Positions 1-9,863 are shown, counted from the stretch's first letter. The stretch: DNA of 64,000 bases from Accumulibacter phosphatis (GCF_000024165.1 NC_013193.1:1-64000); one strand, 5' to 3'. Notes: generated by a model from the sequence alone, not told the origin. Numbers and translations: made by a program.

Positions 1-230
1 CCCTTCCAGCCATTCCTTCCCGCCCTCTCCCAGATGAACCAAAAGCCACGAAAGAAAGCATACAAGGGTTGTCATGCTTTGGCGGTTATGGTTTTCGGCG
101 ATTCACTTGATCTGGAATTGTCCACCAGGCTGCTGCACTGTTGCGCGACGGTAGCTCGTTGGGCGGTACGCTCAGCCTTTCGGTGACTCATGCGGAAATC
201 CCTACACCCCCAAAAGTCTGATGCTGACGA
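1..230. repeat. dispersed repeat R2, copy 1
   Basis: The first bases of the window match 11214-11437 nearly base for base for about 160 bp and more loosely to the end. A shorter, more decayed copy lies at 12364-12504. No intact gene is visible in it. The left edge is cut by the window, so its true length is unknown. Confidence 0.75.
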
Positions 231-325
231 CGATCGGATATGTATTCGGAATTGTACAGCGGGAAGATTCTCTGCAGACGATTTGTGGCTCGCCAGATCA
301 AGCGCGTTTGCGGAGTCAAGCGTCA

Positions 326-404
326 ATCGACCCGGCACGCCTCCCAGGGTCGGCCCGCCGGCATGGAACGAAGCGCGAAGAACGGCTTCGCCATACATCG
401 CGCC
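326..404. repeat. dispersed repeat R3, copy 1
   Basis: A unit of about 80 bp beginning ATCGACCCGGCACGCCTCCC. It recurs at 12505-12582 and 13049-13128 with only a few differences. Copies 2 and 3 border fragments of a DUF1016 gene, which suggests these units mark rearrangement joints. Confidence 0.75.
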
Positions 405-652
405 GAACCCACCGCTAGGGAATAGATGGGCCATCCTGGCCAGATCGGAGGCCGTGTCTACCAGACCAGAGAGGATTCGGCACCGGCAACGCCAGTGCTG
501 CGCACTCTTGTCCAACCTGCGCAAATCTGCAATCGACCATGGAGCAAGAAAGGGCAGTAACGTGAGCAGGTTTCACGCGATCATCCTCAGGTCAGCGATG
601 GCACGTTGCAGGCCTCGAACCACGTCAACCCACGCCTTGTCGTGGCTACTCC

Positions 653-793
653 AAATGTTTCAAGAAAATGTATCTGATGACATTCCCACCTGACGGGTTC
701 GCCCAAACCACCAAAGACTCCCTCAACTCGCACGATGCGCAATCGCTTCAAGAATTCTTAAAGCAGTCTGACGCCAGCCCGGTGTCGCGGGTA
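653..793. repeat. dispersed repeat R1, copy 1 (141 bp)
   Basis: Aligned by eye without gaps to 30617-30757, with about four mismatches over 141 bp. Both copies end at the same place. The second copy sits in the divergent promoter region between two defence operons. No open reading frame common to both copies looks like a real gene. Confidence 0.85.
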
Positions 794-1000
794 CCACCGT
801 CTCCGCCAGCCTGATCGCTTCCAGATCGTCAGGCACGTTCCATTCTCGGTTGTCCATTCGCAGAAGGATGCTCCGGGCGAGGCAGTCCACCAGAGAGTCT
901 TGATTCAGTCAATTGGACCTCAATTTCAGATTCCGACTCAATTTCTTCCTGCGATCGTCCGTTAATCAATGCAAGACCTTCTGCTCTCTGGAGGAATAAC

Positions 1001-1258
1001 GTGATCTACGCGTGCACCAACGATACTGATCTCGATGAACTCATCGGGACTCAATGCTGGGAAGGCCAGCGGCTGTCGTTCCATTACGGCCCGCTCGTTC
1101 AGGCCATGAAAGCGGGCGAAGAGTTGGTCCTGGAGAACAGTGCCGCGTTGTCGGCTTTCATGCTCGCGAAGGTTCGCCTGATGCTCGGCGCCATGACTAT
1201 TGAGGACACCTCAGAAGAGATCTACCCGCACGATGGTTTTCGGCTGACGCTCGGGTAA
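1001..1258 (+). CDS. short MoxR/CbbQ-like AAA fragment, 85 aa
   Basis: GTG start preceded by GGAGG. The residues YGPLVQAMKAGEELVLEN and the later EEIYPHDGFRLTL resemble the part of MoxR/CbbQ-type AAA ATPases that carries Walker B and the following strand (usually GPL..AM..G..LLLDE). There is no Walker A, and the Walker B acidic pair is replaced (LENSA). It is therefore either a degenerate adaptor or the remnant of a larger ATPase. The 1310-1783 frame downstream has no recognisable domain, so I did not call it. Confidence 0.45.
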   Translation: MIYACTNDTDLDELIGTQCWEGQRLSFHYGPLVQAMKAGEELVLENSAALSAFMLAKVRLMLGAMTIEDTSEEIYPHDGFRLTLG

Positions 1259-2300
1259 GGTCGGCTGGATCTGCTGTTCGAGCAAGCCACCGGTCTCGAG
1301 AAGCGCTACTTGCAGGCGCTGGATGCCCGCGAGGATCCAGACGCCGAAAGAAGCCGGGAGCCTGCTCTCCGGTTACGGGTTTGCCGGTGCGGCGATGCAA
1401 TTGTCCGCGATTGGTATGGTATCGACGGCACCGGCAACGGGTTAAACAGCGAGGAGTCGCCCCCACGGCAAGGATCCAGCGGTCGTGCCGACGCCGACGA
1501 GCTTGAATTGTCATGCTCCGTGGAAGACTTGCTCCAACACGCATCGGGACGGGACGACGCACTGGCAACCGAGGTTGAGAGCGAGATCAACCAGTATCGT
1601 CACCAGGCGCACTGCATCGCGGAGATGCTGGCGACGCTGGGGCGTCTGCAACGCCTTGTACACTCCCCGCGCCGGACAAGCGGTGGAGAGCAGCGTGCTT
1701 CCCGTCTCACCGCTTGCGAGGCCATCGGCGTCGCACCCGCTGCCGCGATCGCTTCACTGGAAGCAGCAGGAGCAAGGTCTTGACGTTTGGGTCCGCTTCC
1801 GACCCATAACAGCCGGTCAAGTTTTTTGCCCCAATGACAGCAACGCAGCGGTTGCGGTCGTTCAGCCAGGAGTGCGGCGCGCACAAGTGACGTATGAATT
1901 AGGTGCGGTGGGCGTAGGTCGTCCGCGCCGCAAGTTCATGAGCGGATGCGTTGCATCGGCGGCCAGACCGCCAAGCTGCGTGAGCAGTTGCGGCGCGAAG
2001 GGCGCGCGGCCCTCCCCTTTGCAAACCCCACCGGCAGCACAGCAGCACCGCAGCACACCAGCACATCAGCAGGGTGAGCACCGCAATGCTGCCGCAAGCA
2101 ATTGATTATGAGCGAATATTTCTAGATTTGTCGCGAAATCTGGCGCAACTCCTAGGATGGAATTCCATGTTTTATGCGCAACCTGAGCCACCGACTGAAT
2201 CGGATTCAGATACTTGAGTTGCACTGGATTGATGCAAATTGAATTGTTGCAATGGCTCGACGACAGAAGGATACTTCTGCCATCAGAAACGGAGTCCAGC
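1259..2300. other. stretch without a convincing gene
   Basis: Overlapping frames exist on both strands, but none shows family resemblance, a good ribosome binding site or consistent codon use. The last 200 bases are AT-richer and probably hold the promoter of the gene at 2301. An imperfect TGCAA/TTGCA dyad at about 2232-2250 is a possible operator. Confidence 0.4.
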
Positions 2301-2894
2301 ATGGCCAACTCAAAGCAATCCCAGACCCGGCGCCTCAAGATGTCCGAGCGCGCGCAGCAGCAGCTCGCGCTGCATTTCCCGGACGTGCCCGAGACGCTGT
2401 TGTGGCGGCGCAAGAGCAACGACGGTTTCACTACGGTGCCGCGCCCCCTGCCCATCGCGATGCAGGCCATCGATGAGACCTCCAAAGGCGCGCCGGCCGG
2501 CCACGCCCTGTTCTGCTTGTGGGCGCGCGCCCCTGACAACCCGCTGGTGATCGTGGAGAACCCGGCGACCTTCGCCGCCGAGACCGGCTTCACCGGCGAA
2601 CGCGCGACCGACACCTGGCGCAAGCGCATGCGTCGCCTGCGGGAACTCGGGTTCATCCGCACCAAGCCCGGCCCGTCGGGCGAGTTCCACTTCATCCTGC
2701 TGCTGAACCCTAACATCGCCGTGGAGATGATGCGTCGCAACGGCCAAATCCAAGACAGCCTATACGGGCGATTCATCGAGCGCGTTGCCGACGTGGGCGC
2801 GGCCGGGGACTGGGCCGCGCACCGGGAGGCTTTGGAAGCGGCCGAGAAAGCCGCCACCGCTAAGTCGGAAGCTTTGGACAAGGGGGCGAAGTGA
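2301..2894 (+). CDS. winged-helix-like plasmid/ICE protein, 197 aa
   Basis: I start at the ATG at 2301 (MANSKQSQTRRLKMSERAQQ), because upstream residues look non-coding. The middle (FAAETGFTGERATDTWRKRMRRLRELGFIRTKPG) has the look of a winged-helix DNA-binding domain followed by a wing. The C-terminus is charged and helical. Similar unnamed proteins are common on plasmids and integrative elements, so a regulatory or replication-control role is inference. Its stop overlaps the start of the small gene at 2891 (GTGA), implying translational coupling. Confidence 0.65.
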   Translation: MANSKQSQTRRLKMSERAQQQLALHFPDVPETLLWRRKSNDGFTTVPRPLPIAMQAIDETSKGAPAGHALFCLWARAPDNPLVIVENPATFAAETGFTGERATDTWRKRMRRLRELGFIRTKPGPSGEFHFILLLNPNIAVEMMRRNGQIQDSLYGRFIERVADVGAAGDWAAHREALEAAEKAATAKSEALDKGAK

Positions 2895-3064
2895 TACCGC
2901 GCGGCCGCAACCCTTATGAGTGCTTCAAAAACGATCGCCACCGCCTCTTCGCGTTGATGTCTCGCGACGTTCGCATCGTGCTGGTCGCGGCCCTCCTCGG
3001 CGGCGCCGGCCTCGCTGGAGCGCACCCTGCCCTGCGTTCCTTGATGGCGGGGTGGGTGAACTGA
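2891..3064 (+). CDS. small one-TM protein, 57 aa
   Basis: A GTG start overlaps the previous stop by 4 bp. The product begins MIPRGRNPYECFKNDRHRLF and then carries one hydrophobic segment (about residues 28-44, IVLVAALLGGAGLAGA). It would be a single-pass membrane protein with a basic N-terminus. I do not recognise the family. The overlap with the upstream gene and the clean frame are the reasons to call it. It could be a holin-like or accessory peptide, but nothing in the sequence proves that. Confidence 0.5.
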   Translation: MIPRGRNPYECFKNDRHRLFALMSRDVRIVLVAALLGGAGLAGAHPALRSLMAGWVN

Positions 3065-3142
3065 CTCCTCTTCAGGAGGGTAGGTGACGAGCAAGGCAAT
3101 CGTTTAGAGCCTCTTTGGAATTCATCAGGGACGGAAGCCCAC

Positions 3143-6100
3143 ATGCCACACGACAAAGGATTGCCGCAGACCGGCGACTCGCAAGAGATCGGACAAGACG
3201 CCTACGACTGTCTGCGCGCAAAGCGGCCCAAGGGCTGGCAGCTCACGGAGCTTGGTGGCGTCAACGACTTCGGCTTTGATCTACAAGTGCAAATCAGCGT
3301 GAAGCAGCAGGTCGTCCACCCCTTCCGCCTCCAGCTCAAGGGCACGCGCTCGCCGCTGCGCAGTGCAGACGGGAGCTTCCTCTCCATCAACCTTTCTACC
3401 ACGACGCTTCGCTACTTCGACAACACGGACGAGCCCGTCCTTCTGGTTCTATGCGACCTGAGCGTTGATCCAGAGGAGCCCCGCGAGTGCCCGCTTCACT
3501 ACGTCTGGATTCGCGAGGAGCTTGACCGTATTCAGATCGCTTCCGTCTCCTTGGAGCAGAAGGAGGCCGCGATTCGCGTGCCGACGGCCAACGTCTTGGA
3601 TCGCACGACGGATCTGGTCGACGAGGTCCAGAAGCGACATCGCCTTTCTCGAGTGGGGCATGCGCTGGACACCAGCGTAGCCGGGATGGACCCGTCGCTC
3701 GGCTCGGAGGATCGAGTCGTCATGGTGGAGGCGATCACCAGAAACATTGGCACCCGCAGCATCGTCTTCGCCCAAGCCCTGGCGGAGCCCGCCACCGACG
3801 TTTGGATCAACCCACCGCGCGGCAGCTTGGCCTGGTTGCTCACGGAAGCGAAGTCCGCCGTGGCCTCAGGCGAGGTGGACAAGTGCGCGGACCTGCTCCG
3901 TCAGGCCTCAGAGCGTTTTGAGCCTGCGTCGGCGATGGAGAAAGCGGAATACTGGCACCTGACCGGCCGGCTCCGCCTCGTCCGAGGCGACGACGAAGGC
4001 GCGTCCCGCGCGTTCAAAAGTGCCGCCGAGACGCAACCGCAGGCCAAATACTGGGCAGCCTGGGCAGAGAGCGAGATGCGCCGGGGGTTCAGAAACGACC
4101 AAGGCCAGGACTATTCGGACGTGCTCGAGGCCCTGCCAGCGGACGCGGACCCGGCGCTGCTCGGCGTCAAGGCCCGCCTCCTCGCCGCCAGCCGCAAGCA
4201 CGCCGAAGCCATCGCGCTTCTTGACACTTTCGAAGGCACTGAGAGCCTCGCGGCGCGGGCAGTGGTCGAGACCATGTTCTCGAATCCCGACCAGGCGCTG
4301 CAAGCGTGCATCGACGGCATCGACTTGGAAGAAAAACGGGAGTCGACAAGGCTGTTGTTCCTGATCTTGCGGGCGCGAGCGCGGTTCAACATCGCGTTGA
4401 GAAGCGCGCGTGTCGAGGAATCGAGCGGCGAGCACTCGGAGGACGAGGTCCTTCCTCCTTCGGGCCCCATCGGGGTCGACGCGGCCGCGCTACGCGAAGC
4501 GTGGGCCGACATCGAAGAGGCCGTCTCCGCCATGGAGGAGATCAGATGGGTGTCGAACGCCGAGTTCGTGATCGACCTCTGGATCGCCACCGCGAGCATG
4601 CTTGGCAAGCAGGAGCAGATTCTCGCCCGGGTGTTGGCCGCAGCGCGGCAGCGGCCGCAGCAAGCCGAGCTCCAGTCGGCAGCAGAGACCCTCGCGGCCC
4701 AGTGCGGCGATTTCCAGGCGGCCTTGGAAGCGAACAGCCGGCTGCCCGACGGCAACATGAAAGTCCTGCGCCGCGTCTCGTTTCTGCATGAGCTCGGCAA
4801 GCACCGCGACTGCGTCGAACTGATGGCGGCAAACATCGACACAGTCGGTCGCTCACACCAGCTATTCGGACACGTCTTGGTGCTGGCGGCCCTGTCGGCC
4901 GACGTGATGGCTAGGGATCCTCTGGTCGAGGCTTGGCTCGACATCTTGCGCTCTGGAGATGCGGAAAGCCAAGCGCATGCCGCGACCTTGGACCACTTGC
5001 TCGCACGGCGCAGGAACCAGCTGCAAAGCCGCGAGGCTTTGACTGATCTCGCCCGCGTCGACGAGCAGCTTGGGCACCCCAAACCGACCACGTTGCTCCT
5101 ATTCGAAGAGCTGGACCCCGGTTCCGAGACGCAGGCCGAGCAGTTTCTCGCCGTCGCGACGCGCTTGCGCTCGATGATTCGGCTGTCCCCGATGATCGCT
5201 GTGAGGATTGGGGTCGCCTTGGCCACCGGGAAGCGGTGGAGCGATCTGCTCGCCTTGTGCGAGGAGGCCAGCCGAGAGTTTGACGTCACGGGTCGGATCA
5301 AAGCGTTCCAAGCGCTAGCGCTCGACCAGTTGGGCCGGTCCGACGAGGCGAGGTCCATCCTGGAGAGCATGCTCGAAGGCGGCATTGAGGACGGGCTCGC
5401 TTTGAACACGTACGTGAACATCATGGTTCGCTGGGGGTTCACTGAGAAGGCCAAAGCGGCAGCTGAGTTGATCTTGGAGCGCGCACAGTCGAAGGAACGG
5501 CGCGTCGAGTGCGTCCGGATGCTGTTCAACCTTGAGCAGCATGCGAACCCCACCAGCCCCCGGCTCGTCGACCTAGCTTTTCGCATGGGAGCGCTCGCGT
5601 CCAGCGACGACGAGGTGGAAGAAGGGGTGTTTCTTTGCATGGTCATCGCCGCAACAAGCTTCGAGACGGCGGTGTTGAGCGATGCGCGCAAGGAGGAGTT
5701 CCAAGCCCGCACGAACGCCTTCTTCGAACGGTTCCCCCAATCGAAGATTCTTCGCCGAGTCGAGCTCCCGGCTGAGGCTGGCGCGGAGGAGATGCTGCGC
5801 TCAATGAAGTCCGCCATTGGAGTATCGGAAGAGCGCGAGCAACAACGAGCGCGGCTCGAAGCTCAGCTTCAAAGCGGCGAGTTGCCATTGCCCTTCGCGT
5901 GGCGTCCACGCTTCGCGCTTGGCAGTGTGCAGGACGTGGCACATCTCTGGGATCTGGCGAAGCGGTCAACGGTCGACGAGAAGAAGTTCCACCTGAACAT
6001 GATCGGCGAGCAGTGGGAGCAGCGGCCAGCCGATTCCTTTCGTTCGAGGACACCCCTGTTCGATCTGCTCACTCTGTTCGTGCTCGAAGACCTCGAACTG

Positions 6101-7102
6101 CTCGACAAGGTCTTCGACTTCTTCCCCAAGGTCGCAATCTCCCAGGAGACCTTGGGCGAGCTGATGAAAATGTCGCAGGCGTTCTCTGGAAGCATCTTCC
6201 GGCAGCGGTGCATCGATGTGCAGGATCGCCTCAGGCCACGCCTCGCGCAGATCCTGCAGCCCCACGGAGCGCCTTCGGACGACGAACTGCACCTGCCGAG
6301 CTCGTCGCGCGAACTTAAAAGCCTTGCCCGCACTGGCAACTACGTCGTCTACTCCGACGACGCCATGCTGCGAATGTGGATATTTGAGGACAAGTTCGCC
6401 GCTGACGGAATGTGCACCTTGGACCTGCTCTGCGGGTTGGAGGAGACCGGTCTGCTGACCACGGAAGAAGTGGCGACCAAACTCGCGCAACTCTGCGACT
6501 GGCACGTGGGCATACAAATCCAGCTGAGGCATCAGCTGGCTCTCATCCCGGAAACGGTTCGCCTCGCGCCCCGCGTCTTGGAGGCCGCTGCGATGCTTCG
6601 CGGTATCGCACCCTTCATGTCGCTCGCCCGAGGCATGTGGGGGCCGGGCACGGACTTCATGGGCGTCCTCAATCACGTCGGAGCTGTCGTCCGACTATTG
6701 GTTCAGGACCCCGCCGTGCCGGACATCGCCATCGGCGCCTTTGTCGCGGTATGGATCGACCACGCAACCGCGAGGGCCGACATGCCACTTCCCGCGCTGC
6801 AGCTGGCGGCGCACATCGCCGTGTATGCCGTGGCGGCTGGAAAGCTGCCAATCCAGGCGGCCCGCCGGCTTTGGAACGTCTACTTCGGCGTAGTCGAGGC
6901 GGTGCACGGTGCGCCGGACTCGAAGGCTTACGGTCTCGCGCTCGCCCGAGTCGCGCAAGAAGCGGGCGCTTTGGACAAGAGGATGACCAAGGAACGCGTC
7001 ACTCCGCAAACGACCATCGGCGAGCGGCTTATGATGGGTCTCGACTTGATTTCCAATGCGTGGGAGGCCTTCTCCGCCGCTTACATCCCAGCGCGCAAAT
7101 GA
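3143..7102 (+). CDS. DUF4365-TPR protein, 1319 aa, putative defence nuclease
   Basis: ATG start at 3143. Residues about 10-165 resemble DUF4365: the NDFGFDLQVQI segment (Asp46) and FRLQLKG (Gln64, Lys66) form the D...QxK core of the PD-(D/E)XK nuclease fold seen in Mrr-like domains. About 1,100 residues follow with helix-turn-helix repeats typical of TPR or other alpha-solenoids (for example residues 240-330, where AEYWHLTGRLRLVRGDDEGA is TPR-like). DUF4365 proteins recur in antiphage loci, so DNA cleavage gated by a large sensor array is a reasonable inference. It stands alone with no co-oriented partner downstream. Its usual family members are much shorter, which makes this size noteworthy. 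Confidence 0.75.
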   Translation: MPHDKGLPQTGDSQEIGQDAYDCLRAKRPKGWQLTELGGVNDFGFDLQVQISVKQQVVHPFRLQLKGTRSPLRSADGSFLSINLSTTTLRYFDNTDEPVLLVLCDLSVDPEEPRECPLHYVWIREELDRIQIASVSLEQKEAAIRVPTANVLDRTTDLVDEVQKRHRLSRVGHALDTSVAGMDPSLGSEDRVVMVEAITRNIGTRSIVFAQALAEPATDVWINPPRGSLAWLLTEAKSAVASGEVDKCADLLRQASERFEPASAMEKAEYWHLTGRLRLVRGDDEGASRAFKSAAETQPQAKYWAAWAESEMRRGFRNDQGQDYSDVLEALPADADPALLGVKARLLAASRKHAEAIALLDTFEGTESLAARAVVETMFSNPDQALQACIDGIDLEEKRESTRLLFLILRARARFNIALRSARVEESSGEHSEDEVLPPSGPIGVDAAALREAWADIEEAVSAMEEIRWVSNAEFVIDLWIATASMLGKQEQILARVLAAARQRPQQAELQSAAETLAAQCGDFQAALEANSRLPDGNMKVLRRVSFLHELGKHRDCVELMAANIDTVGRSHQLFGHVLVLAALSADVMARDPLVEAWLDILRSGDAESQAHAATLDHLLARRRNQLQSREALTDLARVDEQLGHPKPTTLLLFEELDPGSETQAEQFLAVATRLRSMIRLSPMIAVRIGVALATGKRWSDLLALCEEASREFDVTGRIKAFQALALDQLGRSDEARSILESMLEGGIEDGLALNTYVNIMVRWGFTEKAKAAAELILERAQSKERRVECVRMLFNLEQHANPTSPRLVDLAFRMGALASSDDEVEEGVFLCMVIAATSFETAVLSDARKEEFQARTNAFFERFPQSKILRRVELPAEAGAEEMLRSMKSAIGVSEEREQQRARLEAQLQSGELPLPFAWRPRFALGSVQDVAHLWDLAKRSTVDEKKFHLNMIGEQWEQRPADSFRSRTPLFDLLTLFVLEDLELLDKVFDFFPKVAISQETLGELMKMSQAFSGSIFRQRCIDVQDRLRPRLAQILQPHGAPSDDELHLPSSSRELKSLARTGNYVVYSDDAMLRMWIFEDKFAADGMCTLDLLCGLEETGLLTTEEVATKLAQLCDWHVGIQIQLRHQLALIPETVRLAPRVLEAAAMLRGIAPFMSLARGMWGPGTDFMGVLNHVGAVVRLLVQDPAVPDIAIGAFVAVWIDHATARADMPLPALQLAAHIAVYAVAAGKLPIQAARRLWNVYFGVVEAVHGAPDSKAYGLALARVAQEAGALDKRMTKERVTPQTTIGERLMMGLDLISNAWEAFSAAYIPARK

Positions 7103-7541
7103 ATGAAGACTCCGGCCCACTGCGGGAAGCGGCCGCCTGATCAGGCCTTTATTGGCATAGCGCGATAGCGCCGAATAGAGGATTGAACAGTCGCTGGCGA
7201 CGCCCGTCGTTGAATGACCGGCGATGGCGGGTCTGCTGACGTTTGCTCCGCTGGTGCGAGTGACTGCCTCCAGTCTGGAGCGGCCCGACAGCTTCAGTGG
7301 TCGAATGACTCCTTCTGGCCGGGTGCTGCCTTCACGAAACTATACCCCGACGACCGCTCCAACCACAAAGCCGCCGTTGAGGTGGCGACGTCACCGACGC
7401 TACGCCAATGACGGCTTTCTGGAAATCGTTTCTGACGACCGATCGCTTTGGAGAAGAGGTAGCGACAGTCGGCTCCTGGCCGTGAGCGGACCAGAGATTT
7501 CCACTTGGCATCCAATACCGCCGCGGGGCTGTGGCACGGTC
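7103..7541. other. intergenic stretch, decayed
   Basis: The frames across this stretch lack start signals and family resemblance. The text looks like decayed coding DNA between the defence gene and the oppositely oriented dehydrogenase. I see no terminator hairpin with a T-run. Confidence 0.4.
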
Positions 7542-8204
7542 TTACCACGGCAGGATGTCGCCATTCTGGTGGAGGAATCGTCCGGTGGTCTCGATCTTCA
7601 GTTCGTCGATGCGCTGCAAGAGCCCGCGAACAGACTCGTCCGGATCGATCTGGCCGTGGCCGCGGGTCATCGCGGTGCGCACAAACCCTGGATGCAAGAT
7701 GACCACAGCGACCCCTCGCGGCTTAAGGTCGTGGGCGAGGGAGACACCGGCCGCATTGAGCGCGGCCTTGCTCATTCGGTAGCCGTAGTAGCCCCCGGAG
7801 GTATTGTCGCCCATGGAGCCCATGCGACTGGTGATGAGCGCGACCTTCGAGCCCGGATGCAGGCGCGAGGCGAGGGCCCTCGTGAGAAAAAGTGGCGCTA
7901 CGGCGTTCACTTCGAACTGCGCGCGCACCTCGTCAGGATCGACCTCTTCGAGAGAGTCGGCCATGAGCACGCCGGCGTTGTGGATCAGGAGGTCAATCTC
8001 GTCGTGCGCGAGCCGTTCGGCGATCTTGGACCATGCCAGACGCTCTGTCAGGTTGATCTGGCTTTCGACACGCACCCCGAGCGCGTCAAGCTCCGGCGAA
8101 CCCTTGCGACATACCGCAACCACGCTCGCTCCACGTGCCTTGAGCTGTTGCGCGAGCTCAAGGCCGATTCCACGATTGGCACCTGTGACGACTGAAACAC
8201 CCAT
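7542..8204 (-). CDS. SDR-family NAD(P)-dependent oxidoreductase
   Basis: A 220-aa short-chain dehydrogenase/reductase. The N-terminal TGANRGIGLELAQQL is the glycine-rich TGxxxGIG cofactor-binding motif. LIHNAG corresponds to the NNAG motif. YYGYRMSKAALN holds the catalytic YxxxK, and the Ser is in ITSRMGSMGD. The ATG is preceded by AGGAGGG. The substrate cannot be told. It sits alone between a defence gene and a toxin-antitoxin pair and may be metabolic cargo. Confidence 0.9.
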   Translation of the reverse strand: MGVSVVTGANRGIGLELAQQLKARGASVVAVCRKGSPELDALGVRVESQINLTERLAWSKIAERLAHDEIDLLIHNAGVLMADSLEEVDPDEVRAQFEVNAVAPLFLTRALASRLHPGSKVALITSRMGSMGDNTSGGYYGYRMSKAALNAAGVSLAHDLKPRGVAVVILHPGFVRTAMTRGHGQIDPDESVRGLLQRIDELKIETTGRFLHQNGDILPW

Positions 8205-8261
8205 ACCGTCCCTCCTCTTCGATCCGGCTTGGATAGGCGTAAGGATTCCTTCGTAAGCCTG

Positions 8262-8783
8262 TCAGTCGCCGAACAGCGCGATGATGGTTTTCATCGACAG
8301 GTACAGGCGCGCGGGCCGCTGTTGCAGCGGCAGGAAGCTGAAATGGCGGTAGAAGGCTTCGGCTGCTTCGTCCTTGGCATCCACCAGGACAGCCATGGCC
8401 GCGATGTTCGCGGCAGCTTCCACGCTGCGGCGCAAGGCGTCCATGAGCAGGAATTCCCCCATGCCCATGCCCTTCATGCTTTGATCGACGGCCAGCCGAC
8501 CAAGCAGCGTCACCGGGAGTTGCGGGTAGCGCGGCAGCTTTTTGGTCAAGGCATCGGGCAATTCGCTGGCGTCCACCGTCGAGGCGGACAGCGTGTAGTA
8601 CCCGAGCACCTGCGCGGCGGGCGGCTCAATCAGAACGAAGGGCGCGGCGACGCGCTTGTCGGCGTCCTGGCGGGCTTGCTGGCGCAGGTAGCGATCCAGC
8701 GGCGCACTGCCGCAGCAAAAGCTGTCGCGGTCATGGCCCTTACCGAGGGGCTCGATGCGATGCGGGGTCGCCGGGGCCGACAA
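8262..8783 (-). CDS. GNAT acetyltransferase toxin (TacT-like)
   Basis: A 173-aa GCN5-related N-acetyltransferase. It shows the family pattern of toxins paired with DUF1778 antitoxins, which acetylate aminoacyl-tRNA and block translation. LGRLAVDQSMKGMGMGEFLLMDA is the acetyl-CoA-binding motif A (R/Q-x-x-G-x-G/A). FYRHFSFLPL is the typical C-terminal Y-x-x-x-G/S-F motif. The start appears to be a TTG directly after, and in frame with, the antitoxin stop, so expression probably depends on coupling. Confidence 0.88.
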   Translation of the reverse strand: MSAPATPHRIEPLGKGHDRDSFCCGSAPLDRYLRQQARQDADKRVAAPFVLIEPPAAQVLGYYTLSASTVDASELPDALTKKLPRYPQLPVTLLGRLAVDQSMKGMGMGEFLLMDALRRSVEAAANIAAMAVLVDAKDEAAEAFYRHFSFLPLQQRPARLYLSMKTIIALFGD

Positions 8784-9083
8784 TCACCGCCCCATTTGCT
8801 GGCGGTAGGCCGCTGCGGCCTGGCGCAGACGCTCATTCGGCGCGGGCGGGTCGAGCAAAGCGGTCACGAACGCGATCTGCTCGGCCCGGCTCAGGCGGAT
8901 CGTTTCGTGTTCCCGAAGGATGCGCGCGGCAGCCTCCTGGGCGCTGGCGACGACGAATTCGCTCAGGGTGCGCCCGGATAGCGTGGCAGCCTGTTGTAGC
9001 ACCGCTTTTTGTTCGACCGACAGGCGGGCTTCCAGGCGCGCCGCGCGCGTCTTGTCGTCGGTGACTGGATCGCTGGTCTGCAT
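8784..9083 (-). CDS. DUF1778 (TacA-like) antitoxin
   Basis: Starting at the ATG at 9083 with a GGAGAAGG ribosome binding site gives a 99-aa protein. The core TRAARLEARLSVEQKAVLQQ AATLSGRTLSEFVV is a DUF1778 ribbon-helix-helix segment. The C-terminal tail (LSRAEQIAFVTALLDPPAPN) is the toxin-wrapping region usual in this family. It lies immediately upstream of the GNAT toxin and should neutralise it and repress the operon. Confidence 0.9.
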   Translation of the reverse strand: MQTSDPVTDDKTRAARLEARLSVEQKAVLQQAATLSGRTLSEFVVASAQEAAARILREHETIRLSRAEQIAFVTALLDPPAPNERLRQAAAAYRQQMGR

Positions 9084-9494
9084 GGCCCTTCTCCCGTGTT
9101 TTTGCTTGCCGTCGCCCGTGCAAGCGAAAGCTCTCTTAATGTACGGCAAACGTACGGAACAAACAAGGCCTTTCTTGGGCGTCCCCGCTCGCGCTACGCG
9201 CCAGCGGGCCGGGCCTGAAGTCCCGGCCATCCGGTAACGATCCCTGACGCAAAAGCCAGTGAGCGGCGTCAGCTTCGCTCACGCCGGGTGACGGGGCACG
9301 GCTGCGCCCTGCCCCGCATCGACGACCGCCCAGCTTCATGGCTGCGCCATCAAGCGTGGCCCTTCTTTTGGACGCTGCTCCAGGCGCGGTGCAAGAGTAA
9401 AGCTCCGCCGGCCGGCGGGGTATCCCCGAGCTTCCGCCCCCCGCGGGGGTTGTGCAGGCCGGTTGATTCCCCTCCCCACCGGTCGCCCTTACGC
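9084..9494. other. intergenic stretch next to truncated DUF1016
   Basis: Rich in GC dyads (for example GGCGTCAGCTTCGCTCACGCC near 9264-9284). Apart from the antitoxin promoter at the left edge I see no gene. The right side marks where the DUF1016 gene loses homology. Confidence 0.4.
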
Positions 9495-9851
9495 CTACCC
9501 GTCCTTGACTTGGTCGAGAAGAATGCAGTTGTGGAACCAAGTTATTTGTGCAGCAGCTTGCTGCACAAATCCTTCTTCAGGCCAGGCCTCGGCGAACGCC
9601 CGCATGTACTTCATGTTGCGAGGGGAAAGCCCGCGCATGTCGGGGAACTCGACACGGAGGTCGCGAGCCAGCTGGTCAATGACCTTCGCCCCCCAGCCCT
9701 GGGCGGATTGCCGTTCGAGAATCTCCTTGCCGATGCGCCAATAGAGGAGGACCAGTTCCCGGTTAACGGCCAGACCAGCCTTGAGTCTCGCCGTGCGGAT
9801 GGTGGTCTTCAACTCCGCAAGCCATGCGGCGTAGTCGGGAGGGATGAGCAA
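9495..9851 (-). pseudogene. truncated DUF1016/YhcG N-terminal domain
   Basis: The 118-aa product matches the N-terminal DUF1016 domain of YhcG-type PDDEXK nuclease proteins: LIPPDYAAWLAELKTTIRTA, VNRELVLLYWRIGKEI, and FPDMRGLSPRNMKYMRAFAEAW. It ends soon after WFHNCILLDQVKD, so the whole C-terminal nuclease domain is missing. The 5' side is abutted by the IS110 element and only a TTG start remains. Two other pieces of a related gene lie at 12240-12365 and 12600-13048. Confidence 0.85.
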
Positions 9852-9863
9852 CTGTGTTCCAAG

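Noticed and set aside
1310..2105. Long overlapping frames downstream of the AAA fragment
   Set aside because: No domain resemblance, no ribosome binding site, and competing frames on both strands.
4111..5817. 568-aa minus-strand frame inside the DUF4365-TPR gene
   Set aside because: Ser/Arg-rich shadow of a GC-rich gene; the plus-strand product has the real domains.
7224..8195. 323-aa plus-strand frame over the dehydrogenase
   Set aside because: Antisense shadow; the minus strand has the Rossmann and YxxxK motifs and a good ribosome site.
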